NCBI GenBank assembly: GCA_015501595.1
Contig: JADNRX010001336.1
Coordinates: forward strand, 1-11,005
Reading direction: 5' to 3'
DNA length: 11,005 bases
Origin: Hymenopellis radicata
Taxonomy: Eukaryota > Basidiomycota > Agaricomycetes > Agaricales > Physalacriaceae
The translations under genes were made by a program, and so were the position numbers. The notes beneath the pieces were generated by a model. That model was not told the DNA's origin. It was given only the letters and a program-made list of their open reading frames with translations, and did no database searches. Below, in pieces: positions 1 through 8,012 of this stretch; the first letter of the stretch is position 1, and the number at the start of each line of letters is the position of its first letter.

Positions 1-1580
1 TTCAGTCTTTTCTCAGAGACCTCGTCAGATTAAACATTGTTTGTCGCGCTGCTCCTTCGTGAAAGTAGCAGCTTGCCCATATGACCATGTACAGATTAGC
101 GTTGACAATGAGAGGCGCGAAAACTTGGCAAGCCTGATGTCATCATTACCACGTGAGCCTGTTGATACTTGTCTTCACTCGCCCAGCGCACTCACTGAGA
201 CTCAGTGAGAGTGAAAGTGACAATGTATGGCCCGTCTACCCACCATCTCAAGGCACTGCATTCTCCGTCAGCATCCAAGAGCCGCAGCCACTGAGACAGG
301 AGAACGCACTCCCCACAATCATCGCCCCACTGGGCCCTACCATTTAAGTGCGTGGAAGTATCTCAATTCCCCTATGGTACGCTGAATTTCTCTGGATGCT
401 ATCGTCGATACTTAGATGAAGCCACGGTGGTGTGAACATCCACATTATCTAGGAACGCGCCTTGACCCAAATCAATAGCAAGTCTACCGAACGCGCGTCT
501 AGTGGATACACCACGTCCACTTGAAACACCCTCAGAAAGAGCCCTCCTGTGACATCAGCGCTCAGCCAGTCATACATCAACAAGTGTACGCCACGAGCTA
601 ACAACGACGAATTAACGCCCTCCTAGTGCTTGAAGTTGAATCATGATACAGCGGCTAAAAACTGTTGGTGATTGATTGTTATGCATGGAGCCAAGCTGGC
701 GACGCCTGCGTTGTTGAAAGGAAGCATACATCAAGATGTTTTTGACGGTTCGCAGCCATGGTAAAGATACGCACGTCTTCTAGTTGTCTTCTAGCGCGTT
801 AACGTTTATTGATCTCAGTGTATAAAACGGAGAACGCCGAAAGGAATCTATTTCTGGAAGAAGACCGGGATATTGCGCCTCTGGAGGATTTCCTCCGAAC
901 TTGACGAGTCCACGTCGATTGTCTTCGCGAATCGCACTCACTTTTATACAACGGTAGGGTAGTGTATGGGCTGGGGCTTGCCCAGGCTAGCACTCACTAG
1001 AAATTTACAGAGGTGTTTCCACTTGGATTCGGAGCGTGATTGGAACACGAGCTTTCGGCAGAAGTCCATAGGGCGCTGCGTTGCCTGGGGGAAGTAGCAC
1101 GCCTGGCCACCAGGGTATCGGGGAGTTACGACAGCTTGCCTGATATATTGTTCTCGCCTCTGGTGGTGGGAAGTCGACGGGTGACGTTCGACAACCACTA
1201 CTAGCAGTGCAGCAGTCAATATGGAGCTCTACGGTGCTCAGGCGGCGCACTTCAGATGTTCTACAGTCAACCCAGAGCTGTTTATGATTTTCCGTTCTAA
1301 TTTGTAGAACCACTCGCCGTACCATTGGTGGCATGCCATGATTGGCTATTCCACATCCCCATCATCTGCTCACGTCACGTTCGTGAGCGAGCCCTTGCCC
1401 TGTAGTTTGGGCTCACCTCGATTGGTCGTCCGCCCGCTCGGGTTCACAACCGCCGCACACACGGATCGTTTCGCCCTAACCAACGACCTGGATTGCTGAT
1501 GGAATCTGGTATGCTAACCAATTGAATGCGCTTTCCACTCTGACGGATTCTATTAGACCTGATTGCGATCAAATGTCAGC
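1..1580. other. Gene-poor left flank, no supported gene
   Basis: I find no coding region here that I can defend. Open frames on both strands are short (the longest about 109 codons, on the minus strand near 1005-1334), lack recognisable motifs, and show no convincing chain of exons joined by GT-AG introns. Small-scale structure is present: a perfect 8-bp-arm hairpin at 191-209, a repeated GTCTTCTAG at about 775-794, several CCAAT/ATTGG motifs (about 1341, 1421 and 1518), and an inverted repeat CTCACG...CGTGAG at 1369-1387 containing a CACGTCA core. The right part could hold distal regulatory sequence for the carbonic anhydrase gene downstream. A gene of an unfamiliar family cannot be excluded. 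Confidence 0.5.
191..209. repeat. Short perfect hairpin
   Basis: CTCACTGA (191-198) is followed by a 3-nt loop and then its exact complement TCAGTGAG (202-209). It lies in the gene-poor left flank, with no poly-T tract or adjacent gene that would give it a role. It may be chance. Confidence 0.5.
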
Positions 1581-1814
1581 AAGCTATCTCCTTTCACGTT
1601 TAAACTCGAAGGTTTTAAAAATAAAAATACAGACTGTGGTGCGCCACACTCGCGTTCTGTGGTTTGAACGTGAGTAGGAGCTGCGCAGCTGGCGTCCATT
1701 GCCTTTTCGATTGGACTTCGCAATTTGTTGTTCCTGAATCGCGGATCGAATGCTCGCTTGTCCTCTTACTACGCCAAGCGCACGCCAAGAGCCCGCCAGT
1801 ACCAAGTTCGTTCC

Positions 1815-1906
1815 CCAATCGAACAGAGCATATAAAACCATGTTGTGATGTGGTTGTTATCGTCCCCTTCCTTTCCTTCCTCTTCTCTTTTTCTTTCTCT
1901 TCTTGC
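1815..1906 (+). promoter_or_regulatory. Carbonic anhydrase core promoter: CCAAT, TATA, CT-rich leader
   Basis: A CCAAT motif at 1815-1819 is followed by a TATA box, TATAAAA, at 1831-1837. A pyrimidine-rich stretch then covers about 1861-1906. This order, ending about 120 bp before the ATG at 2029, is a common arrangement for strongly expressed fungal genes, with transcription usually starting at or just after the CT block. A further ATTGG (CCAAT on the other strand) lies at 1710-1714. The transcription start itself cannot be read from sequence. Confidence 0.65.
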
Positions 1907-2028
1907 ACTGGGCCGGTCCACCTAAATTATCCCTTCATTTCGCCTTCCCGGACGCTAGTCTCGTCACCTTCGTTATTCCTTTCCTGCTCAACATCGGCCT
2001 GGTTGCCTCTCCCTTCTCGTCGTTCAAG

Positions 2029-3404
2029 ATGTTCAGTTCCGCTACCAGTTTATTATTCCTTGGACTCGCCAGCCTTGTCCACGCACATGCTGGACACCAT
2101 CACGTACACAGACGGCAAGAAGCTGGCTCCGAGCTGCAGACCCTCTTCGATGGCAATGCGCGCTTCGTGTCAAAAATTCAGAGCTCAAATCCGACTTTGT
2201 TGGCTGATTTGACGGCGAATGGACAAGGTGAGCAAGAGTCATCATGGGAATGATGTCCTCTAACTGCTTCTTTCGATTCTTGCAGAGCCTCCCTTCATGT
2301 TCATCGGCTGTTCGGACAGTCGAGTGAGCGAAGGAACGATCTTTGATGCCGAACCGGGGACATTGTTCACTGAGCGCAATATCGCCAACCAGTTTTCACA
2401 GAACGATGCCAATGCGTGAGTTTTCCCCTCCCCTGTACCGTTTTGTGCTTGGTGTTTAACATCTTAATAGTCACACAATCATGTCTTATGCCGTTGCTGA
2501 GCTCGGTGTCAAGCATGTCATTGTTATGGGACACTACGGGTGCGGTGGTGTTGCTGCAGCCATTGCCACCCCGCCCGAAGGTATCGTCGATGCCGCGAAC
2601 GGTGCCATTCAGAACTGGATTGCGCCTATCCGTGCGATCTTTGAGACTTCTACTCGGTATGTGCCCCAGTAAATAATGTTGACTAATAATTCACCCCAAT
2701 TGATAGCGCGGAGATTGTCGCTCTCCGCGAAAGCATCGCTGGTGTGGCCGTCGTCGAGGAGCCCGAACCGGAAGATCGTAAGTCAAGGTTTACTATACTC
2801 CCGTATTTTTCTTAACAATCAATGCCCTTGGTTCAGCCGGCTTCCGTGCCCTTGTGGAAGAAAACGTCAAGGCCAGCGTCAAGGCCATCGCTAGCAGCTC
2901 AGTTATCAAGAACGTATGTCGCTCATTCTCTCTCTATATTATCAATTGCTAACTCCAGCGCTCTCACAGCACTTCGCTGGCTTGGCTGAAGGAAGCGCCG
3001 GCGCAGAAGGCGAAGCGCTAGAGAATGTCTTCATCCACGGTTTCGTCTACGACATCGCCAACGGCCAGATCCAAGATCTTGGTATCTCTGTCGGCCCTCC
3101 TGGTGTCGAGATCCCTGCCATCCCGTTCGGCGCTGTGGGAGCCGCAGCTGCAGAGTCCACGGCGACAGAATCTGCCACAGCCACGGAATCCGCTAAGGCA
3201 GAAGCCGCGTCCGTTGCAGCAGAAGCCACTTCGACTGCGTCCGCTGCAGAAGCCACTGCGACCGCGTCCGCAGCGTCGACTGAGGCGGTTAAGCCTTTAG
3301 AGAATTCGGAGAGCGGATCGAGTAGCGCCGCTGTGACGTTGGAGTGCAAGTCGCAGTGCAAGTCGAAGAGGAGGCTTCAGAGGAGGCTTGCAGGCGATTA
3401 TTAG
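2029..3404 (+). CDS. Secreted beta-class carbonic anhydrase (six exons)
   Basis: A zinc enzyme that interconverts CO2 and bicarbonate. Exons are 2029-2227, 2286-2415, 2471-2656, 2707-2777, 2837-2913 and 2970-3404; the five introns are 50-59 nt, all GT-AG, and join in frame to give 365 aa. Seen: a hydrophobic signal peptide (about residues 1-21), a His-rich stretch at 18-27, then RR at 28-29, a possible Kex2-type processing site. The beta-CA core follows: CSDSRV with zinc ligand Cys75 and the Asp77-Arg79 dyad, ERNIAN, and GHYGCGG with ligands His131 and Cys134. Later come LVEENVKASV and IHGFVYDIANGQIQDL. All zinc ligands are present, so it should be active. After about residue 278 there is an Ala/Ser/Thr/Glu-rich low-complexity tail ending in a basic, two-Cys segment (347-360). 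There is no hydrophobic C-terminus, so a GPI anchor is unlikely. The start chosen is the first ATG after the CT-rich leader and gives the signal peptide. Secreted fungal beta-CAs are known (CAS3 of Sordaria macrospora); secretion here is inferred. Confidence 0.96.
3120..3300 (+). repeat. Low-complexity coding repeat in carbonic anhydrase tail
   Basis: Imperfect GC-rich short repeats, with recurring units such as GCAGAAGCCAC and GCGTCCGC, encode an Ala/Thr/Ser/Glu-rich segment of about 55 residues. The same composition creates a long but spurious open frame on the opposite strand. The segment has no zinc ligands and lies beyond the conserved core, so it is probably a flexible linker or O-glycosylated tail. 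Its length may vary between strains. Confidence 0.75.
3344..3393 (+). repeat. Two adjacent 12-bp tandem duplications at the CDS end
   Basis: GTGCAAGTCGCA at 3344-3355 is followed by a near copy at 3356-3367. Immediately after, AGGAGGCTTCAG at 3369-3380 is followed by AGGAGGCTTGCAG at 3381-3393. In protein terms these double a Cys-Lys-Ser unit and an Arg-Arg-Leu unit, giving the basic, two-cysteine C-terminus of the carbonic anhydrase. They look like recent local duplications. Confidence 0.8.
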
Positions 3405-4183
3405 GCTGTAGCGGGTATGGTTTTTGCGTGACGGACTGTTAGTACTGGGACACTTTTTTCACATTTATACTTACTTGGTGGGACTATTACTACGCGATAG
3501 GGAATCGTAAAGGAAAAAACATTATTGTTTGACTGCCGCGAGCTATTCTATCAGTGTTATCTATCTACTTGGCACACTCCAAACAAGTGGCGTTGGAATG
3601 TCAAAGCGGAGCCCGCATCCAATCGACGTCAGCGGCGATCCCAGCTTGGGTGAGCGCGTACCCAGAGAGATCTACCTGCAGCGAAATGATGCCGACTTGA
3701 ATCCAAGATGTTCTACTTATACTACGCGCCTCCCCGCTACACGACGCAACATGCCGGCGCATTCTGTTTGATTGGTGCATTGTCCTTATCACATCCGGCC
3801 CAAGAGAATCATCAAGACAATCACACATAGGTGCGTTGGCGCCGGGCAGAGCGAAGACTCGACGACACACGGTCACCTAACAATCACTAAATATTAGCGG
3901 CCTACACAGAAGACTATCGCATCGATGCCACACCGATATCAGTTCTTCTGGTTCCGTATCTGAAGGCAAAGCCGAGCGTGAGAGTGGACATATACTAATA
4001 GATGCTGGATGATTGACGATTTGGCACAGAGTTAGTGAAAGGTGAAATGGCACAGAGCTTCCGTCCAAATGTGAGAATTTAGATCAACACAGAAGTGCAG
4101 AAGTATCAAGAGACTCATCAGAAAACCGGAGATGATCCAAGTCGCGGTCGCGATAAGCAAAAAGCAGGCCGATCATTCCAACC
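3405..4183. other. Intergenic stretch between carbonic anhydrase and transposon
   Basis: This begins with the 3' untranslated region of the carbonic anhydrase gene, which is AT-rich around 3445-3525. The rest contains only short open frames (up to about 91 codons on the minus strand at 3601-3876) without recognisable motifs or plausible intron structure. I see no RNA gene, CRISPR or transposon coding sequence. Confidence 0.5.
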
Positions 4184-4192
4184 GCTAATCAT
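4184..4192. repeat. Target-site duplication, left copy (9 bp)
   Basis: GCTAATCAT lies immediately outside the left terminal inverted repeat and is repeated exactly, in direct orientation, at 5075-5083 immediately outside the right one. An exact 9-bp direct repeat abutting both ends is the expected footprint of transposon insertion. Confidence 0.9.
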
Positions 4193-4353
4193 TAGACTCG
4201 AACCAGCACAATCGGAACGCTTGATGATAGTCGATCAAGCATATACCGATTGGGACTGGAACAACTGAGGCCTGTTTTGGCAGGTCGGACTTTTTCCCAC
4301 GGGTTTTCGGTGACTTCAACGCTCACGACCTCCCAGCCACAAACTTCATCTCT
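4193..4353 (+). repeat. Left terminal inverted repeat with terminal hairpin
   Basis: Within the outer half, CCAGCACAATCGG (4203-4215) pairs imperfectly with CCGATTGGGACTGG (4246-4259). Nested inside, CTTGAT (4220-4225) pairs with ATCAAG (4234-4239). The repeat ends at 4353, where similarity to the right arm stops. Confidence 0.88.
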
Positions 4354-4490
4354 CAGAATTCCGTTCTTTTATTGTACATTTTTAGGTATGGCAAATACAA
4401 GAGCCAGTATGTTTTTATTTCTCAAAAATTCGAACTCTAGCACTAATAAATCATAAATTACTCCTTCCCCGCTGTCACTATGGTCTTTAA

Positions 4491-4510
4491 GCGGACACGA
4501 GCGGACACGA
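4491..4510. repeat. Exact 10-bp tandem duplication inside the transposon
   Basis: GCGGACACGA occurs twice head to tail (4491-4500 and 4501-4510), and a following GACG partly extends the pattern. It lies in the non-coding interior of the element and may be a polymerase-slippage or repair scar. Confidence 0.85.
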
Positions 4511-4912
4511 GACGAATCCTCACTCTGAGTTCGAGGCAAGCAGCCCCACTCACCTAGCACCATAATCCTCGCGAAATGTTCGCCCCAGAACGTCTACTGT
4601 TCCAATACCATGATATACACGGTGAGTCCAAGATGATATCATGCCCAAGTAGTGTGTTACAGCCCGCTTTGACCTGATGCGGACGAAGCGACAGGATCTG
4701 AAAGAGCGAACAGATCCTACCAGAGGTTTCTTGTGGCCTTACATTGTCGAGCTCATGAACGGGAGAAAAGGCATTGTGAATAATTAGGAGGCGGTTACGG
4801 GGCATTGTATGGGGCATTATAGGAGCAATGATTGAGATATTTTAAATCTGAAAACATACAGCCTCTTATTTTTTGTATAAGGAACAACTGAGCGCGTCAT
4901 ATCGAGATTTCA

Positions 4913-5074
4913 AGAGATGAAGTTTGTGGCTGGGAGGTCGTGAGCGTTGAAGTCACCGAAAACCCGTGGGAAAAAGTCCGACCTGCCAAAACGGGCCCGA
5001 GTTGTTCCAGTCCCATTCAATATGTAACTTGATCGACTGTCATCAAGTTTTTGAATGGGACTGGCTCGAGTCTA
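4913..5074 (-). repeat. Right terminal inverted repeat with terminal hairpin
   Basis: This is the reverse complement of 4193-4353. Its outer half forms a perfect 14-bp stem: CCAGTCCCATTCAA (5007-5020) with TTGAATGGGACTGG (5051-5064). A nested AACTTGAT (5026-5033) / ATCAAGTT (5042-5049) stem lies inside. Its outer end is 41 bp from the stop codon of the minus-strand gene next door. Confidence 0.9.
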
Positions 5075-5083
5075 GCTAATCAT
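5075..5083. repeat. Target-site duplication, right copy (9 bp)
   Basis: GCTAATCAT, identical to 4184-4192 and in the same orientation, directly follows the right terminal inverted repeat. Confidence 0.9.
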
Positions 5084-5115
5084 ACAAAATTCGCACGTAC
5101 TTCAAGTTGCACGAT

Positions 5116-6046
5116 TTACATAACCATCTCCCCTCCCATCGGTTCACTCATCCCCAACGCGCGCATGTCCATCGCGAGACACGCTGCCACGACCCGCGTC
5201 GATATGCGCGTGCCCAGCCACCAAAGCTTGAACATCGCCGGCGCGCTAATCCGCGTCCGTTTCTTCTCCTCCGGCGTCCCATACATACTGCTCATAGCCG
5301 CTCGCACATCCTGCCCATCCGCATCGCGGCACATGACGAGGACATCCTCGACTATGTCCCGCATCATAGCGTGTCTCTCCTCCTGCGGAATTTTGTCCGT
5401 ATAATGTGGTTTGGTGCACCGCCTAGGCCGCTGCAGGTGATGCCGGGCACTGTAGACGTGCACCACGATGTCCATCCATAGCTCGCGCGTTGAGTCGAAT
5501 GAGTCGAGGTTCACGTAACGGGGCGTGGTGTAAGGAGAGGAGGGGTAAATGTCAGTGAATGTGTGGAACGTGTACGCCCCGATCATAAGGGAGCTCGACA
5601 TGGTCGGGAGGAAGTAGGTATTGAGCACGGAGTTTGGTGAGAGGAGCTGGTAAAACAGGGTGGCAGGGATGAGATACAGTAGCACTGAGGAAGCGCGTTA
5701 GTCAGTGTTCAGGGAATTCTAGAACGAAATGATACATACGGACTGTTTTTCGTGATGAGTAACGCACATAGGGATCTGGGCTCCCCTGCGTAGCGGGTTC
5801 TAGCGAGATGCAGCGTATCTGATTTGCTGGCAGTGGAGGGGTTGGGACTTTTATCCGAGTTGATCGTGGAGTTCTTAAACTTAAAGGACATGATGTCGAT
5901 GATAGGCGAGTAGAGGATGATGCACTCATACCACGAGAAAGAGAGGGGTTTTCAGAGGATAAGACCGGCAGCGTAGAACGCGATCTTAGTGGGAGATTTC
6001 GTGCAGTAGTACGGCCGATCCCAGTAGAGAACGATCTGGCTAGCAT
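5116..6046 (-). CDS. Unknown protein, probable mitochondrial presequence (two exons)
   Basis: I do not recognise this family. Exon 1 is 6046-5740 and exon 2 is 5684-5116, split by a 55-nt intron (5739-5685) with GTATGT donor, CTGACTAAC branch site and CAG acceptor; the product is 291 aa. The start is the first ATG after an in-frame upstream TGA. The N-terminus (MLARSFSTGIGRTTARNLPL) has many Arg, Ser and Thr and no acidic residue for about 30 residues, resembling a mitochondrial targeting peptide. Residues to about 70 are Ser/Arg/Pro-rich. Around residues 102-138 is a hydrophobic stretch (LLYLIPATLFYQLL, then SSLMIGAYTF) that could be one or two membrane segments. The C-terminal half is soluble-looking, with a charged helix around EERHAMMRDIVEDVL and a distal AMDMRALGM. 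The same segments persist in the decayed copy at 6337-7063, which supports the exon model and the reading frame. The transposon end lies just beyond the stop codon, in the likely 3' UTR. No function is proposed. Confidence 0.72.
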
Positions 6047-6336
6047 GTTTAAATATCTGGACTTTAAGGTGAGCTCGTATTCGCGTGTTATACAGTAAAG
6101 TCACCTACAGAGGCACAATGTTGTGAGATGGATGAGGATGGGAGGAAAGGAAGGTGATGGAAGAAAGTGGGGGTGGGGGAGGTTCGGGACCGATCGTTTT
6201 TGTTGACTTGCTTTGTTTGGACACAAACTGTTGTGATCGTCCTGGCCCTTCGATCGTTGGCTTCTTGGCTTATCACGTCGACCGCTAGCAGATCCACCAC
6301 TATAGTGTGAAACGCCACTGGCCAACATCTCTACCT
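6047..6336. promoter_or_regulatory. Divergent intergenic region between gene and pseudogene
   Basis: These 290 bp separate the ATG of the minus-strand gene from the matching ATG of its inverted copy, so they must contain the promoter of the former and the old promoter of the latter. I see a purine-rich plus-strand block around 6127-6190, which is CT-rich on the minus strand, the expected orientation for a fungal leader of the minus-strand gene. No clear TATA box is placed on either strand. Inverted similarity between the two halves is weak at best. Confidence 0.4.
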
Positions 6337-7063
6337 ATGCCCTGGGCAGCTTTTCTCGAGGAATATTATCGCTGTCTTAAGGCGTTCTATGACACGCCAA
6401 CTTAAGGTATCGGTGCGAAAGCGAAAGCAGAGGTATGCTTATACGACATACTACACCCGCGATGTCTTCCCACCCCGAAAGCGCATTATTCGCTGCGAAG
6501 AAAGGTCGGTGAGTCCTGTACACCATCTAGACATAAAAAATCTCGCTGTAAGTAGTTTCCCGGTGACTATATATTCTTGACCAGATTTTTCTCTCAAGGC
6601 TCCCTCTAGGCCCTTCCTTCGTCTCCCTTCCGTAACGACCTGGCTCATTATTGGCCGCATATGCAACACACACCGGCCTACAGCGGTATTTTCCCTCTCC
6701 CGGCCAATCTACCCTCTCGCACCGTCACCCACATGAATGCGTGAGTACCTTGAAAGCCCTCGCTAGTCCCGTCCGAATCTATGCCCTACGCTTCCAAATC
6801 CCACGAACCTCGGATAATACTTCGCAGAGGAGAGGCATGCGATGCTTCGTGCCATCATCGAGGATGAGCTCCAGGTCCTGCTGCTCACAAACGCCGATCG
6901 GGCAGCGATGAATACCGTGCACGGCTCTGACTCTCCGAGGCGCATTAGTCCCCCCGCGTTGTTGAGGCTTTGGTGACTAGGGATAAGAATATTCAGCCGC
7001 TTCAGCTTAGACTGCCATGATTTGGATATGCGAGTATGAGGGTCTTTGGAAGAAGGAATATGA
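6337..7063 (+). pseudogene. Inverted, decayed copy of the 5116-6046 gene
   Basis: Translated in pieces, this region follows the neighbouring minus-strand gene from start to end. The exon 1 end reads HYSLRRKV against RYSSRKTV in the intact gene. Then comes a donor GTGAGT at 6509 and a 55-nt intron relic (6509-6563) of exactly the same length as in the intact gene. Exon 2 pieces are LYILDQIFLSRL against LYLIPATLFYQLL, AAYATHT against GAYTFHT, VRIYALR against VHVYSAR, ERHAMLRAIIEDELQ against ERHAMMRDIVEDVLV, RISPPALLRLW against RISAPAMFKLW, and LDMR against MDMR. Damage: the splice acceptor is GG instead of AG (6562-6563); TAA at 6633; a one-base deletion near 6827 that shifts the frame; TGA at 6974 where the intact gene has a Trp codon; and an in-frame TAA at 6403 in exon 1. 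Exon 1 is about 135 nt shorter, so its early part is aligned less surely. It cannot encode the full protein. Confidence 0.87.
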
Positions 7064-8012
7064 TGCGCCACATATTGATCACTTCCGTCCTTATCGGCGT
7101 GGATAAAGGGGCATCTGCAGTTGGGCGTGCTACATGCGGCTGCGCCGCTAATAGGCTGAGCGCTTTGATGCCGTGGATTTGTCCAGTTTCATTAAATTTC
7201 ATTACTCGAATGATACTCCCGCTTTGTGCCAGCCCATCATCATGTCGAGTTTGGGTTATTCTTGGAGTCCGATAGTTTCTCACTTTACAGCATTCTTGAA
7301 GTCTAGCTTTATCTTCACTTGCTTCGTCGCGGCATCGCGTACTATTTAAATTGGAAAGGAATGGAGGCGCGCTGCTCGCGTGTTATTCGGACTCGCAGCG
7401 AAAAATTCATAATGGAAAGCTACAACAGTCACCGGTACCGGGAAATGAGCATTATCGATGTGGATCTTCAGGATCGAGTTCTATTGTGTCGGGCTTGAAT
7501 GGCTCATATTTGCCAGGACAGTGTCTTCCAGACCGGTGAATTTGCACCGTCAATTCGGTTACTTGGCTGGTAGTGTGGATCCAGCATCAAATGTCATGTC
7601 TGTTGGACGTTTCATGCCAAACCCTGCATGCAAAGAAGCATTCTGAATCCGCCGCAGTCGGAGTCTGCTGGAGAGACCAGCGAGACAAAGGTGGGTCTCG
7701 TGTGGCGCATTTTCGGCGTTCATCACCTTGGTTACACAAAGAAGGGGATGGACAAAGCGCGTCGCGACTGGGGAAAAGGAGAGATGAAATAATAAATACG
7801 TAATTTGAATTGTAAATCATAACAAAACCCATGTGGCAGCCACGAGCAGGCTGTCACTCCCACCCACGCGACCGAGAAATTCTATTTCCGCGACGACCAG
7901 GACGCCCAACGTACCTCTCTCTTCTGCACCACCATCTCGTCGCCGTCCTGTGCACCGTCCACGCCGTCTGGCACCGTCTCGGGTGCCCTTTACCCCACCG
8001 ATTTCCATCATC
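7064..8012. other. Non-coding stretch upstream of phosphodiesterase
   Basis: No gene is supported here. Open frames are short and featureless. A 45-codon frame starting at 7361 sits 16 bp after a TTTAAAT, but nothing else supports it. An AT-rich segment at about 7786-7822 gives way to a C-rich segment (7823-8012) in front of the phosphodiesterase start; this is the likely promoter and leader of that gene, although I see no clear TATA box. Confidence 0.45.

Larger units (their letters stand above)
4193..5074. mobile_element. 882-bp non-autonomous TIR transposon, MULE-like MITE
   Basis: The element has terminal inverted repeats of 161 nt (4193-4353) and 162 nt (4913-5074), both starting TAGACTCGA(A/G)CCAG when read inward. 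The inner 80 nt of the two arms (4274-4353 and 4913-4992) are identical by eye; the outer halves differ at several positions. An exact 9-bp target-site duplication flanks it. The roughly 560-bp interior has no transposase-like open frame; the longest frame is 87 codons on the minus strand and is featureless. Long TIRs with a 9-bp duplication fit the Mutator/MULE superfamily (typically 9-11 bp) better than hAT (8 bp), Tc1/mariner (TA) or PIF/Harbinger (3 bp). It is therefore probably a passenger element moved by a transposase encoded elsewhere. Superfamily assignment is inference; that it is a TIR element is directly visible. Confidence 0.88.

Noticed and set aside
1005..1334. 109-codon minus-strand frame in the left flank
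   Set aside because: No recognisable motif, no intron partners, and a composition like random GC-rich sequence; not enough to call a gene.
3047..3361. 104-codon open frame antisense to the end of the carbonic anhydrase gene
   Set aside because: It is a by-product of the Ala/Ser/Thr-rich repeats on the coding strand; its own product is an Ala/Val/Asp low-complexity string with no plausible start or splice context.
4554..4817. 87-codon minus-strand frame inside the transposon as a possible transposase remnant
   Set aside because: No catalytic DDE pattern, zinc finger or other transposase feature is visible, and it is far too short.
5051..5481. Plus-strand open frames of 117 and 124 codons opposite the orphan gene
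   Set aside because: They lie antisense to exon 2 of the minus-strand gene. Their similarity to a frame antisense to 6763-7071 is explained by the inverted duplication read on the wrong strand.
5740..6046. An extra intron in exon 1 of the orphan gene, using GTATGAG near 5930
   Set aside because: The possible acceptors downstream (TTTAAG copies) do not restore the reading frame needed at the confirmed 5739 donor, while the unspliced frame stays open.
7361..7498. 45-codon plus-strand frame starting with ATG, 16 bp after a TTTAAAT
   Set aside because: It reads somewhat like protein, but it is short, has no homology I recognise and no supporting splice or promoter structure beyond one AT-rich motif.
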